Shown here piece by piece: positions 31,427 through 43,006 of a stretch of DNA of 64,000 nucleotides. The stretch is taken from assembly GCA_034440575.1 (NCBI GenBank), contig JAOTOL010001562.1:1338001-1402000 (forward strand). Direction: 5' to 3'. A program made the position numbers and the translations under genes. Position 1 is the first letter of the stretch. Each line of letters starts with the position of its first letter. The notes beneath the pieces were generated by a model. It made no database searches and was not told the DNA's origin. It saw only the letters and a list, made by a program, of their open reading frames with translations. Source of the DNA: Imbricaverruca yamaguchii (taxonomy: Eukaryota; Arthropoda; Thecostraca; Neoverrucidae).

Positions 31427-31620
31427 CCCTGATCGCCAGCTTGTCCAGCTCCCACCCTGGCCGCTCATCTGACCAGTACCCATCCTGATCGCCAATTTGA
31501 TCAGTACCCACCTTGGCCACCCATCTGTCCGGTTCCCATCACACCATCTGTCCGGGACCCACCGTGGCCACCCATCTGTCCGGTTCCCATCACGCCGATG
31601 GTCAGCTGCGCCAGAGGCCG
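31427..31620 (-). repeat. tandem duplication of the donor region of dehydrogenase exon 3
   Basis: The segment ggaaccggacagatgggtgg (minus strand), which codes the GTGQMG loop and contains the exon 3 donor, occurs at the exon end (31572) and again about 53 bp into the intron. Partial, more diverged units continue to about 31,430 (gggtactggtcagatgagcg). Confidence 0.8.
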
Positions 31621-31779
31621 GTACGAGTGTTCGTGCTGCGCCCAGCGGTGCTGCAGCTGGGCTCGCGCCGCCTGGTGGAAGCGGCGCTCGTGGCCCAGCA
31701 CGGCGGCCAGCACCCACTCGGCCAGCTCGCGGGCCACCAGCCGGCCGGCCAGCCGGGTCACCACAAACGTCGGCTCTGG
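31572..31779 (-). CDS. GhrA-like dehydrogenase, exon 3 (start of Rossmann fold)
   Basis: It encodes PEPTFVVTRLAGRLVARELA, EWVLAAVLGHERRFHQAARA, QLQHRWAQHEHSYRPL and LTIGVMGTGQMG. The family pattern is V-R-vD--m---maEyVL---L---R and --vgvlGlG-lG. The GxGxxG loop (G-T-G-Q-M-G) for NAD(P)H is intact. Acceptor cactccgccag, phase 0. The donor ATGG|gtggcc leaves one base. A second near-identical donor lies about 53 bp downstream in a tandem copy. Confidence 0.93.
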
Positions 31780-32225
31780 CTGGCGGAGTGGTGCGGCAGT
31801 CAGTGTCGGCACTGTGTACACCACGTCCATCAAAACAATCAGCACAACTGTGTTGGTTTACCATAATATTTTGAGTGGGTAAACATTGGGTTGCCAGGGC
31901 TTCCAGGTGGCCCTAGTCAGGGTCAGATACATATTCATGTTCGTGATTTCTCCTATCCAGAACATTATCTACTTTAGGAAATTGTTCCTCCTTTTTCTCA
32001 CGAAAAAAAACTTAATTGTCCTGCCTGAAATGACTATGAACTGATTGCTCTTTGATAAGATTGCTATAAGCCCACTGCATAACAGAAAAGTGTATCTGCA
32101 ATTAAAAGTGGATAATCATCTTCGAATCTCATGAACACACAATTTTTATGTTCAAGTCCAAGATTCCAAACCATAAATCTAACCCTGATTCCGTTGCCAT
32201 AAATCCAACCCAGGTTCACAACCAC
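31780..32225. other. dehydrogenase intron, unique sequence
   Basis: Between exon 3 and the 32-kb degenerate repeat. Nothing recognised. Confidence 0.4.
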
Positions 32226-32740
32226 AGTGCCAGTACCATGTACAGTGTACATCGCAACTACACAGTGCCATTATCATGTGCAGTGTACACCATAGCAGAC
32301 AGTGCTGGTACCATGTGTGTCATAGCCAGACAGTGCTGGTACCATGTATACCATAGCCATACAGTGCTGGCACCATGCATAGTGTACACCAGTCAGACAG
32401 TGAACGTACCCTGAAGACCACAGTCAGACAGGACCAGTACCATGTACACCACGGCCAGACAGGGCATGTGCCATCCATGGCATAACCAGATAGTGACAGT
32501 ACTGTGTATCACAGCTAGCCAATGCCAGCACCATGTACACCACAGCCAGATGGTGTCAGTGCCATGTGCACCACAGCCAGACAGTGTCAGTGCCATGTAC
32601 ACCATGGCCAGACAGTACATGTATCATGTACACCATAGCCAGAGAGTACATGTATCCTGTACACCATAGCTAGACAGTACCAGTACCATGCATAGTGTAC
32701 ACCACAGGAAGACAGTGCTGGTATCATGTGCAGCATGTTG
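32226..32740. repeat. degenerate 30-35-bp repeat
   Basis: Imperfect repeats of cagacagtgctggtaccatg and tacaccatagc over about 500 bp. CpG is very rare, unlike the GC-rich arrays elsewhere. It lies in the dehydrogenase intron between exons 2 and 3. Confidence 0.8.
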
Positions 32741-33273
32741 CAGGTATCTGTGCTGCTATGTGGGTATGCTGAATTTAACCGTGATTAAAGCCAGCTAAAA
32801 CCACTTACTGGACAAAAGCTACCGACCCCAATGGCCCCAACACATAAATCATGAACTTTTGCTAGAAACTGGATGGGACTGATAGCAATGTTGCAGCCAG
32901 CAGCACAGGACGACCTACCTGAGCAGACAATGTGGGTAGCAGGCCTTACAACCAGTCTGTTCAATGATGGACTAGGCCAATCACCCCTGACCAGCTTGGC
33001 TACATGGTGCTCATTGAGACTAACTCTATGCTATTGATGATGTAAATCAGTACATGGCCTGCCACCACGAAAGTAGTACACGAAACTGCCTTACAGAAGG
33101 ACTGAGACATCCTGAACATTTGGCAACAGCAGTGGCTCACAGGAAGAACATAATGTTATTTTATGATGCATTCAACTGCTATGCCATATGATGTCACCAA
33201 CCTCTTACACTGATTGGTGGCAGGTGGGCTGGTAATCATGTCAGTTATGGGTTTTGTGCCATACCTGGTCCAC
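32741..33273. other. dehydrogenase intron with a decayed SINE fragment
   Basis: A stretch at about 33,185-33,230 (gatgtcaccaacctcttaca ctgattggtgg) matches the middle of the family A SINE with several changes. The rest is unrecognised. Confidence 0.4.
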
Positions 33274-33434
33274 CTGGTAATGTGGCATGAGCTTCTCCAC
33301 TCCAGCAAAGGTCACATGTGCCCACTTGAGGCAGGGCATGGTGTAAAGCACATTGCCTAGCAGATTTGTGGTGGTGACAAGAACTTCTGCCACTTTGAGC
33401 TGCTGTAGGTGTTCATCTGGTATTACACCCTCTT
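33274..33434 (-). CDS. GhrA-like dehydrogenase, exon 2 (N-terminal substrate domain)
   Basis: It encodes EEGVIPDEHLQQLKVAEVLV, then NLLGNVLYTMPCLKW and AHVTFAGVEKLMPHYQ, the substrate-domain block A-vLv-------l----LP-LkWvq-t-AGVe-l. The exon starts with AA, completing G|AA (Glu) from exon 1. The donor is CAG|gtggac in phase 0; a second possible donor GACCAG|gtatgg nine bases further would add V-D-Q in frame. The acceptor is gctgctgttgcag. Almost no CpG is present in this exon, unlike exons 3-6. Confidence 0.92.
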
Positions 33435-33512
33435 CTGCAACAGCAGCACACCACATGCCTTTTATCAGCTGCCAATGGAACAGCAGCACACCATGTGCTT
33501 ATCACAAGCTGC
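33435..33512 (-). repeat. two-copy duplication of the acceptor region of dehydrogenase exon 2
   Basis: On the minus strand, catggtgtgctgctgttcca then ttggcag (33,479-33,511) repeats as catgtggtgtgctgctgttg then cag (33,435-33,471), the true acceptor. The period is 41 bp. Confidence 0.75.
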
Positions 33513-33621
33513 TGATGACACAAGACATGGGAGGGTGCAATGTTCGGTCATGGACCGAACATTTTGTGAGAATCCCAGCAGACGGATGCGTGTTTGCTAC
33601 CCGGGAGCACAGGTGAAGATG

Positions 33622-36540
33622 TTAGGGATAGGCTGGAGGGGTAATGAGGGGAAGTGGAGAGGGTGCAACGGTAATTGTGCAGGTTGGAGTTAACGATGTA
33701 GGAAAAATAATACAGAGGAAACAATGAAAGCCTATAGGGCTTTGATAGGTAGTTTAGCGGAAGTAGGAAAGAGGGTGGTGACATCCATCTCCTATGGTCC
33801 ATGCAAGCATGGGTGGTATTCGAGGGCCATTGGGCTCAATACCAGGGTGGCCACATTTGTAAGGAGCTTGGGGTGCAGTTCTTGGATTTGTGGGGGTTTT
33901 GGGGGAGGACGGAGATGTTTGCTTTGATGGATTACATCTGGAGAGAGGAGTGGATTGCTCGCATGGTATGAGGAGGCTCTCAACAGGAAACGGAAACTAG
34001 GCGGGACATGGGGGGGATGTAGCTGATAAGGAAGCATGAAGCAATGGAGGATAATTTATCATGTTTTTATGTCAATGCCGAAGTGTTAGGAACAAATTGG
34101 GGAACTGCATGCATATATGTTGTCTGAACAGCTAGATTTGGTGTGCATAAGAAGCATGGGTTAAAAGCATGTTTGGAGACAACTTGCAAGAATTTGAATT
34201 GACAGGCTACAACATGCATGCCTATCAGAGAGGCAAGGATAGGGTGGCATTCTTTGTATGTTAGGCAAGTAATGAAATGTCATTCCATAGAGGATGGAGT
34301 ACATAGTGCGGAGTAGAATCTTTGTGGTTGATATAATTCTGAAGAATGGAACAAAATTTAGGATTGGGGCATTCTATAGACCTCCAGACCGAATGAAAAA
34401 CTGACAGGCTGATGCAGGAAGAGATAAGTAGGGGTACAGGGAGAACTATTTTGTTGGGGGATTTCAACATAGCAGGATTGGGAAACAAACAATAGGTGTA
34501 AGCAAATCAGAAAGATGTTTCATGGCTTGTTTTGAGGACAATTTCTTCTTTCAAATGATACACGAGCCTACAAGGGAAATAAAATATTAGATCTAGTGCT
34601 TACTAATGAGGAAAATTTTGTGCAAATGTTACGTGGAGAGACCTTTGGTAATAGTGATCACAAATTATAGCCTCATTATATGTTGGAAGGGTAGAACCAA
34701 CAGAACATTGATTCCGATTTTACAAAGGGATTACAGTGAGTTAGGAGCTTCCTAAGTGAAATTAATTGGGAAGACATATTGAATGGCTTAGATGCTTATG
34801 AAATGTGGACAATGATAAAGATAAGCTATTTCGGGTCGGATAGGTTATTCCCAGTAGGCATTAGATCAAACAGGGTTAGCACCCTTCGTGGCTGACTAGG
34901 GAAGTTAAGCAATTACTGGACTCAAAGAAACAAGCATTCAGAAACTAAAAGATACTAACTCTGGGTTAAACCTAGAATCATATAGATAGCTAGAAATAAA
35001 GTTAGGAGGTGTGTTGAGCATCTAAAGACTTGCTGAAATCAACTTTGCTCGAGAATGTTCAGCAGGTAATGCTAGAGATTCTTTAGCTTCTATAAATTTA
35101 AGGCTAAAAGTGTAGTGTAGGACCACTGGGGTAGATGGGGAAATAGTGGTTGATGATTGCGACATTGTGGAATCCTAAGCAAGCATTCTCTCGTCTTCAC
35201 TAAAGATAATTCTGGTACAATAGGAACATCTGTAGGCCATGCCATGGGGTGATATGCTGGAGGATCTTACAATAACTACAGAAGCCGTAGAGAAGCAGTT
35301 GCAGAATATAAAACCTAATAAAGCTTCCGGACCAGATGAAATATATGCTGGATCTTAGTGGTGTGCTAAAGCTTTGCAACTCCCTAGGTATTTTTCGGCG
35401 ATCTATGGGTATTCGAGTACCTGAAGATTGGAGAAATGCAGTGTAGTACCAATTTTCAAAAGGGAAATAGGAAGAGTGTAGGAAACTACAGGCCAGTCAG
35501 TTTGCCTCATTAGTTTGCAGTACTAGAAAGCTGGTTAACAGAATGTTCGATTCATCTTGATAGGCACAACCTTTTAGGGATACTCAACATGGTTTCGATC
35601 TCAGGTCTTGTTTACTAACCTATTGGGTTCTTGGTATGTTCGAAGTGACAATGAAGCAGGATGGATGTTGTGTATTGGACTTTAGAAGTTTTGATAAAGT
35701 TCCACTGGAGGTTATTTATTACACAACATGGGATTGTGGAAAGTTCTACATTGGATTGAGCATGGTTGCAGGGAGGAAACAAGGGTGTATTGATGGATGT
35801 AAATCTGGTTGGAGATGTTCTGGTGGAGTGCCACAGGGCTCTGTTCTGGGCCCCTCCTTTTATCATCTTTGTGAACAACATTGAGTAGGGCTGGGATGGT
35901 GTTAATTGCTGATGACATCAGCTGGTAGGGTGGCTAGCGAGATCAATCTAGTAATATTAACTGATTGGATGACCTAAAGAGTGGGCTGATCATGGCAGAT
36001 GACTTTCAACTATGATAAGTGTGGTTATGCATATGGGTCTGCAGGCGAGACATTCGTTATAAAATGGGAGGGAGGGAACTGGATGTTATTGAGAGGAAAG
36101 GGACTTAGGTGTGTTGGTCTCAAAGACCTTAAGCGAAAACAATGTATCTCGCTAGAAATAGGGCACTCGATGCTGGGACTCATTAATAGAAGTGTGAATA
36201 TAGAGCAGGGAAGTCATGAAAAGCTGTACTTGTTGTGCGGCCCCACTTGAGTACTCTGTCAGCATGGGCCCTACCTGAAAGGATATGATTGTTGAAGGTC
36301 GCGCAGCCACTAGACTCGTCGTGGATTCAGTAACTTGAATATGGAGAAAGGCTTATGCATTAGATATGTACTCACTCAGTATGGAGATTAAGGGGAGACA
36401 TGATTGAAATGTACAAATTGTTAGAGGGCTAGTAGGTCATTTGATGATGCTCTGCGTTTAGAGTATCCTGGGGTCATCATCGGTTACAAAATGGGGTGCG
36501 GACAGTTAAACGACAACAGGTTTAAGGGTTGTTGACAATG
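33622..36540 (+). mobile_element. badly decayed CR1-like LINE with an SGNH-esterase-type ORF1 and RT
   Basis: The plus-strand frames, broken by many stops and indels, still show three blocks. About 33,670-34,015 has VQVGVNDVG, YRALIGSLAEVG, SRAIGLNTRVATFVRSLGC and DGLHLERGVD, an SGNH/GDSL esterase-like domain as in CR1 ORF1. About 34,070-34,260 resembles the endonuclease start (NKLGEL, QEFELTGYN). About 35,300-36,250 is reverse transcriptase (KASGPDE, FDKVPLEV, GVPQGSVLGP, then ADD). It lies in the first dehydrogenase intron on the opposite strand. CpG is scarce, consistent with age. Confidence 0.82.
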
Positions 36541-36852
36541 GAATAGGCCTCTTAGTGGGGGTTTAATGTTTTAAAATAAGGGGGAAAAAATTTTTTATAA
36601 AAAAAAGTTTTTTTTTTTTTTTTTTTTTGTTGGTGATTTTTAATTTTTTGGGGTTCCTGTTTCACAACAGCCAATAAGCACTGGGATGCAATGTCAATGA
36701 CTTTGTCTGGTATGAAAGGCCTACCATTGAAATACATGTACTTTACCTTTTTTTTTTTGTATTGCATCAAATGAAATGCTCCAGAATTTTTCACTATAAC
36801 ATAATACATTCAATATGACACTCAACCAATACATTCAACAGTAGCACCATAA
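36541..36852. other. poly-T-rich tract and unique sequence
   Basis: Contains a long T-run (36,608-36,628) and a second at 36,749-36,759. The first may be an A-tail of an element on the opposite strand. No gene seen. Confidence 0.5.
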
Positions 36853-36910
36853 TTTATTGGTTATTTTGGCTTACAGGCACATTGACTGTCTTGGTCATAC
36901 AGCACCCATG
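36853..36910 (+). mobile_element. SINE tail domain, family B, copy 3 (decayed)
   Basis: attggttattttggcttaca then ggcacattgactgtcttggtcatacagcacc. This is the same hairpin frame as 27818-27890, with substitutions. Confidence 0.45.
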
Positions 36911-37837
36911 TGTGGTACCATATGAAAAAACCTGATTCACAGAAACAACTAGCAAATCAGGATGCATTTGGCACCCTGGCCAGGAGTTAGGCGTTGTTGG
37001 ATATAACAGATATATGCCATTGTATTACCAGAAAATGTACAATATTGGGAAGGAAGTGGTAGTGTGTATCTGTTGGATGGATATTTTTCCTTTTACACTT
37101 TATATTATGGCTGTGAAATACCTGCATTATGAATACATATGGAAATGATAATTTAAAGATCCTTTGATTCAATCTTGATGCTCCCAAAAGTATGAAATTT
37201 CTCTATGCTATACAGGTTGTTTGCAGATGTCATTTCTAAAACATGAATTATAATTTGTCATAGCTATCATAAAGGGCCAATTATTTACTGCAACTAAAGC
37301 TGGCCTGTGATATTGATCAGTGGTCAAGTGCTTGGAAAATTTGTAATTTGAAGATTATTGAACTCAACAAACAGCTGTTGTCATCAAGTTCATTTCAGAA
37401 GCCAGACTCACTTGGTCTGACTTCCAGATTTCCAACTAGATAACATCTCAGGCATGTATGTAGATGTGCATTTTCAGGATTTGTGTATACAGAAGCTGTT
37501 ACTGATACAAATATTTGTCATATTAGGTAACTGAACCTATTCTGTTTGTTTATTCATTTGCCCAATCTCCAGTTTAAAAGTTATAAAAGGTAACTGAAGT
37601 GATAAACATATTTAATGTAACTTGACTACCCACTTCATTGGGATGTCATGATGATTACTTCCCACTACTTCACACATGAAACTGCCTACAGTGACAAACA
37701 ACCTGCCTACTACCATGAGTATGAGAAAACTCAACCTAAAAAAAAACTAAGCTAGCCAAACCAAACCAAACCTAACCCATTTGTATATATTATGGAGGCA
37801 AATGCATATAAACTTTTATTGCTACCACCTTCAAGCA
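36911..37837. other. dehydrogenase intron 1, AT-rich unique sequence
   Basis: Very few CpGs. Nothing recognised. Confidence 0.4.
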
Positions 37838-37892
37838 CTGGGCACTAAATGACCAACCATGGTCGATGCGCCCTAAAACCACAATCACACAC
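37838..37892 (-). mobile_element. SINE tail domain, family B, copy 4
   Basis: On the minus strand: gtggttttagggcgcatcga then ccatggttggtcatttagtgccc. It matches 27818-27890 closely, including the GGGCGC/GTGCCC outer stem (one G-T pair). Confidence 0.55.
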
Positions 37893-37967
37893 ACACACCT
37901 TCAAGCACAATAATACTCAAATGTTTTCAATATTTTATTGCATTTTTTTCTTCAAATGCAGCTTATG

Positions 37968-38110
37968 TTAGGTTAGGTTAGGTTAGGCTGGCACAAGTTT
38001 CTCTGTTTAATTTGGAGAACTTTCAGAAAATAAGTTGGTTGACATTTTTAAACATATTTTTTGGATTTTGTGATCCAAAGATAGGCTAGGATAGGTTAGG
38101 TTAGGTTGCA
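37968..38110. repeat. interstitial TTAGG runs
   Basis: gttaggttaggttaggct at 37,974-37,991 and aggttaggttaggttg at 38,092-38,107. TTAGG is the arthropod telomere unit, but runs of three copies may be chance or relics. Confidence 0.5.
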
Positions 38111-38412
38111 TTTCATTATATTTTGTATTTTGTATGTTGTTACTTAACTAAAATCACCTTTTTGACATCAATTTGCTTACAACCTGAAAAGAAAGTATTT
38201 GCACACAACATGAATGGTTCAAGCATCCTAGTCACCTTTGTATACCCACATGGCATTTAAAAAAAAAATCCAGAAAATCAAAAGCACCTTTTAAGACAAA
38301 TTTACCCACCAAACCAAGTGTCAATCCACAGGCTACATCGTTAGCTATTGGGCCTATGATTTCAGACTCCCTCCATGCAACCGCCACCAGCACCATCCGA
38401 ACATATACCTAC

Positions 38413-38533
38413 CATCAATAGGAAGACCAACATAGCTATAATGCTCTTCCCCATTTTTCCTCAGAAACGTTACCACAGCTTCCAAGTCCATACGGGGTAG
38501 CATCAAATGAATCCTGGATGCCAACGACGTCAT
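38413..38533 (-). CDS. GhrA-like D-2-hydroxyacid dehydrogenase, exon 1 (start codon)
   Basis: First coding exon of a complete six-exon gene (38533-38413, 33434-33274, 31779-31572, 30649-30562, 28915-28645, 27494-27363; 981 bp, 326 residues plus stop). The family reduces glyoxylate, hydroxypyruvate or related 2-keto acids with NAD(P)H and is usually soluble. This exon codes MTSLASRIHLMLPRMDLEAV, then TFLRKNGEEHYSYVGLPID: the first strand and helix of the substrate domain. The donor ATTGATG|gtaggt leaves G, which makes Glu with AA of exon 2. A donor three bases later would break the frame. The upstream sequence is open to a good acceptor (ttccttcttttcacag) at 38575, so the ATG probably lies in a second exon whose start is non-coding. 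GxGxxG, Arg, Glu and His of the catalytic site are all present in later exons. Confidence 0.8.
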
Positions 38534-38574
38534 AGTGATTCCTGGTGTATTTGTTTGAGAATAAACACCAATGT
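38534..38574 (-). other. probable 5' UTR part of dehydrogenase exon 1
   Basis: The exon seems to start at 38574 after a polypyrimidine tract and cacag. The 41 bases before the ATG are open in frame, so a further upstream coding start is possible but not seen. Confidence 0.5.
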
Positions 38575-40915
38575 CTGTGAAAAGAAGGAAATTACTGATC
38601 ACATAGGCTATAAGCAGAACAAGGCTGCAGTAATTTCCCCATGGTGTCTGTTATCACTCCCCACTTTGAATAGCTTCAAGCCGGCTAATTCATGTCTCTA
38701 CTGCGCCACAGATGAAAGTTTGGCCGGCTGAAATCGGTTCTGCAGTGGCAATTTGCGCTCTCGTCCAGTCGCTTTTGATCTTTCCAGGTTCTTTCTTCCT
38801 TCAACTAAATATTCCAGACATGAACTAAAAAAGTACATCGAAAAACATTTACTATTAATAAGAATTAGTTTCATTCATTTTTTCACCTGTTTTGTTCCCC
38901 CCAAAATTGTTTATTGCTGGTGAGAATAAAACGATTTTAGACGAATTGTTTTAGGATAGCTTTCCTTAAACCATTTTATATTCCGAAACCCACATCCCAT
39001 GTGTGAGTTTTGCCAGCCTGCCACCGCTTGGTGATATCGGCTGGTTCCATATCCCAATAGTCGGCAAGTAACAAATCAGTCGATATACGAACGTCCTAAT
39101 CATGGGGTGTGTTGTAAATATTTATTAGTTGTACGGTGTGAGTATGTCAGGAGTGTCAGGTATGTATTCATCAACTTGGTTGCCATCGATTAAGCATACT
39201 TTTATTATCATTTTCTCTACCATTGCTCAGGAAGTTGGCTTAAAACCTTATATTTCGCTAATTTAATCATAGCGCCAATTTGTCATCTGACAATCATTCG
39301 CTGGCTGCCAGATACTATAGAGCTGAGCGCAGTCTACGTAAATCAAAAAGCGTATTGTAATTTGCTGATGTTCGTAAGTTTAATTCTACTTGTGCCAGTA
39401 GCTTCAATATTAAAACCTATTTAATTATTATAACTGATGGGGTAATTAGATTTTGTGTCGCTTTTGATTTATGCAGATGATTATGCCGGGTCCTCTCCCT
39501 CTATTTTGTTAAGACCACCAGAGCGCTGAATCAACCTGGGAAAGAAAAAAGGAAAAGGGGGGGGGGTCAAACCCCCCCCAAGCAAACTATTGTGTCTTGC
39601 TCTTGCAAACTATTGTTGTGGTGGAAGATTTGAGGTCGAACCAAGCATAATCCGGTTTTACAGCGGAAATTTCCTTGGAGGTCACAGGTCTCATGAACGA
39701 GATAGAGGGAGAACACCTGCCGTAATGATCCGCATACATTAAAAGCATGGATCATGGCGTACATAATCCATGTTGGAAGGCTCAAAACCTGGTAGACAGG
39801 AGAGCAAATTGACGCTGCAAAAACCGATTATAATCATCCCCATGCTTTCTTGAGTGTCGCCTCGAATGGTACAAATGATGTCATCGGGGATACACCTTTT
39901 GGGCCGATTTAATCTTTTGTGGTAAATTAAAGGAAAACACATTTTGAATTCAACTGACTTTCTAAATGTTGTGACATTGCGTGTTTGCTTTTATAATTTT
40001 GCTCAGCTGTTATTTTATCAGCTTCAGTTAGGCTGCGAATTAGACGACCACCATCACGAATACAACATTTTAAGGGCATTCTTTTCTAAAATTATTAAAT
40101 GACGCAGTTGAGTCATAAACGGCGCGGTTGTTTACATACCGCGCTCTCCTGCAGGCTTTATGTCTCATGTCACACCTTGTATTCGCTGTACTTGCGTTTT
40201 AGTTGTGTTTTATTGCATAGTGCGTCGTGGTTGAGTCTTTTTTTGGAGGGTGGGGGCAAGGCCCCTCTATCCTGTTCAAGCTTAACCTAACCTAACCTTT
40301 TTATCTGCTATTGTTACACCATAACTCCTCACAAAATAATATGCTCAATGGACATGTTTCATGTCAGGACAAACCATTTTTTTTTTCTCAAGTTTCACTA
40401 GTTAATTTTAATTCTAAACATGATGGTTGCATTCATTTTTTTAAAGTCCTTAAAGTACTTAAATATTTAAAAAGCCACTTCAGAATGCCTTCCTTTGTGA
40501 TTGGTCAAAATACCTGTGATGTCACTTATGTTATGGGTAGTGAAGGTCGACTACTGGGCATCCAATTTTACATATAGGATGCCACCAAGTTTGGATTAAT
40601 CATAGTTGTTTTAGCTTAAATAGGGTCCCACTGTCAGGTGACAATGGATCTCAGAAAATGCTGCTATTATGCTTGCTTTGTGCCAAGGTGCAAAAATGCA
40701 ACTTAGCCCGTCCCGTATCTGGGGGTCTTCAACCCCCCCCTCAGGTTTTTCGCGGATAGCAGACGAACGGGGAGCGGCAGCGCACCCAAATTTTGCATAC
40801 CTTTTCCCACATCAATTTGACACACTGATTCAAATTTGTTAGGTCAGGTCATCTAGGGTCAACGAGTTATTCAAGGTCAAGTGAGGTCACCTCAAAAAAA
40901 GTTAAACCAGTTGTC
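38575..40915. other. unassigned sequence with normal CpG density
   Basis: It probably contains the dehydrogenase promoter and first non-coding exon. By eye CpG is more frequent here than on either side. G- and C-runs occur at 39,559-39,566, 39,573-39,579 and 40,732-40,739. Short aacctaacctaacc at 40,284-40,297. No gene recognised. Confidence 0.4.
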
Positions 40916-42909
40916 ACGCTTTAACAGATACAGATATTTTAATGAAAATTTCAGAGTTTGTTTATCTTTATGGATGCAACAAAACGTACGAGTTGAATTT
41001 TTTTTTTTCGTTTTTGACTACATATAAATTTTGTGTATTTGTCATGTTGTAGTTTAAACACATGATTCTGGCGAAAGTAATCATTTTTTATTAGGGCACG
41101 TTGACTTCCAACAACATTTCTGGGTCTGCTCTACCCATTGGAAAAGGAAAATTAAAGAAAACTTGAAAACTCAAAATTTAGAAACTCCCAAAAAAATAAA
41201 AAAAATTATTTTTGGGGGGCCAAAAAAATTATAGCCCTGGTCGATTTTGCTGTCCTTTTCTCATTCCAAATACATTTTTTTCTTCATATATCCCCCAAAA
41301 TGAACTTCTCAGAGTTAGAAGCAAAATGCAAGTAGTGAAAATTCTTGAAAATCTAGCCCCCCTGGTGACGTTACTTTTGGGGGTGGACCCAGACCCTACT
41401 CATGGAGCTCTTTCTGGTGACACCTCTCATTTTTGTGCGATGCTTAGTTTGGACTTTAGAGGGGGGTCTTCAACTGCCCCCAAGACAGGGTGGGAGGATT
41501 TGACAGGAAACACTGTGCAGGTTAGTAAGCCAGACAAAATATTAATCTGCCTTCTGAGTTCTGACAGGATGAGGAAGCTGCAGAACATTGCTGCACACCA
41601 AGATTGTCCTCTGTCTGCCATATACCCAAGTAGCATTAGTCACACAAGCCCACACCTGTGGGGAGTGTCATGTCTTCCTACACCTATAGATAATTGATTG
41701 CATTAACTGCTACACCAGCACAAATGACATCCTGCAAGAAAGCCCATTCAAATTCCACAATATGCCTGGCATTCCATGCACCAGCAGAATGAACATGAAA
41801 ACCTGTGCCACATCTAAAAGCCATAGGTTATGGCCAATGCATACATTTAATTTGCCATTGGATAGAAGTCCCTTCTTGTAATATCTCCACTGACATCAGC
41901 AAAACATTGTGGCATTTGCATGGGGCATCATACTCAATCTGTTCCATCACAACACTGATTAGAGGTCTTGACATTTGCCAAAATATCATCAATGTATGCA
42001 TACATTTCACCCAGAACCCCATGTAGGGGAAGAGGGGGAGGGATTTCAACACCTAAGACATGCAATAAATAGCTTTACTGCTGCTTCTGTATGGCTGAGC
42101 CAGTAACTGTACTGTTTACTGAACACAAATGAATAAACTATCCATATTTGAACATTGGATAAAAATCCTCAAAAGATTTGCAAAGAGGAACTGTAAAACC
42201 AGCCTTATTTTGTAGTGGTGTCATATACTGAACATTAAAATGTTGTTTAGGATTGCTTCACTGTAGGTGCTGTGGTGCAAGTTATTAGTAGCCACTACTA
42301 ATAACTTGTCATGATTCATCAGTCAATTATCAAGTTATTACAACATTAGGGTTATCCCACTGTATAGTAAAAACAAAACAAATTTGAATGTATGAACAGC
42401 TTCTCTTTCATTGGAGGGGAGCCATGATGTCCAGGTAAGGCATATATAATCTATTCCCTGGGCCTTTCCATTATTTCACACATTTTACTAAAAAACATTG
42501 TACAAGCATTTGCTCTTTGTTCACATGACACCAAAATGCCCTGGATTTGACAGAGAATGGTTAGCTGTTGAATTGCCACCATAATAGTGTTTTGCCCTTT
42601 CAAGCTTAATATTTTCTTGAAAATTGTTTAACTTAGTGCCACAAACACTCACCTTGTTCTCCATGACATGGCTCAGTTGAAAAAGTTTGCTTAGAAATAC
42701 CTGATCAAAACTGCACTGTGCATATCTGGCTTGGCCACTTTGAGGCACAACAAATCTGATGTCATTGTCATGAATAGGTTTTTATCAAAGCCAACACAAA
42801 TTATTTAATCAGTTGGAAAATATACCTGTGAGCAAAATACATCAGTTTTGTATGCAAAATATTCCATACATTTTTTACAACAAAATAATAGCAAGTTTAC
42901 ATGACTCAC
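40916..42909. other. unassigned AT-rich sequence
   Basis: Contains a 161-codon open frame (41,212-41,697, plus strand) and several minus-strand frames, none with recognised homology. A minus-strand open stretch ending in ATGGAGAACAAG|gtgagt at 42,655 looks exon-like (PQSGQARYAQCSFDQVF) but does not join in phase to the candidate exon at 42,910-43,006. Confidence 0.3.
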
Positions 42910-43006
42910 CCATTGCAATAGGCTGAAAGGCAATCTTATGCCATGTTCCGTGATAAAAATCAGCAGCATGAAACACATTAATAGGCACTGCTAATCCATC
43001 GCTCAT
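42910..43006 (-). CDS. weak candidate first exon of an unknown gene
   Basis: Starts ATGAGCGATGGA, codes MSDGLAVPINVFHAADFYHG then TWHKIAFQPIAM, and ends at a strong donor ATGG|gtgagt. The protein looks real in composition, but I recognise no family and found no in-phase next exon. It could also be a chance frame. Confidence 0.3.

Noticed and set aside
37974..38107. Telomere or internal telomeric fusion site
   Set aside because: Only three or four TTAGG units at each place; too short for more than a hint about the taxon.
38406..38413. Dehydrogenase exon 1 ending three bases later at GGTAG|gtatat
   Set aside because: That donor leaves two bases, and exon 2 would hit a TGA. ATTGATG|gtaggt leaves one base and gives an uninterrupted frame with the expected fold order.
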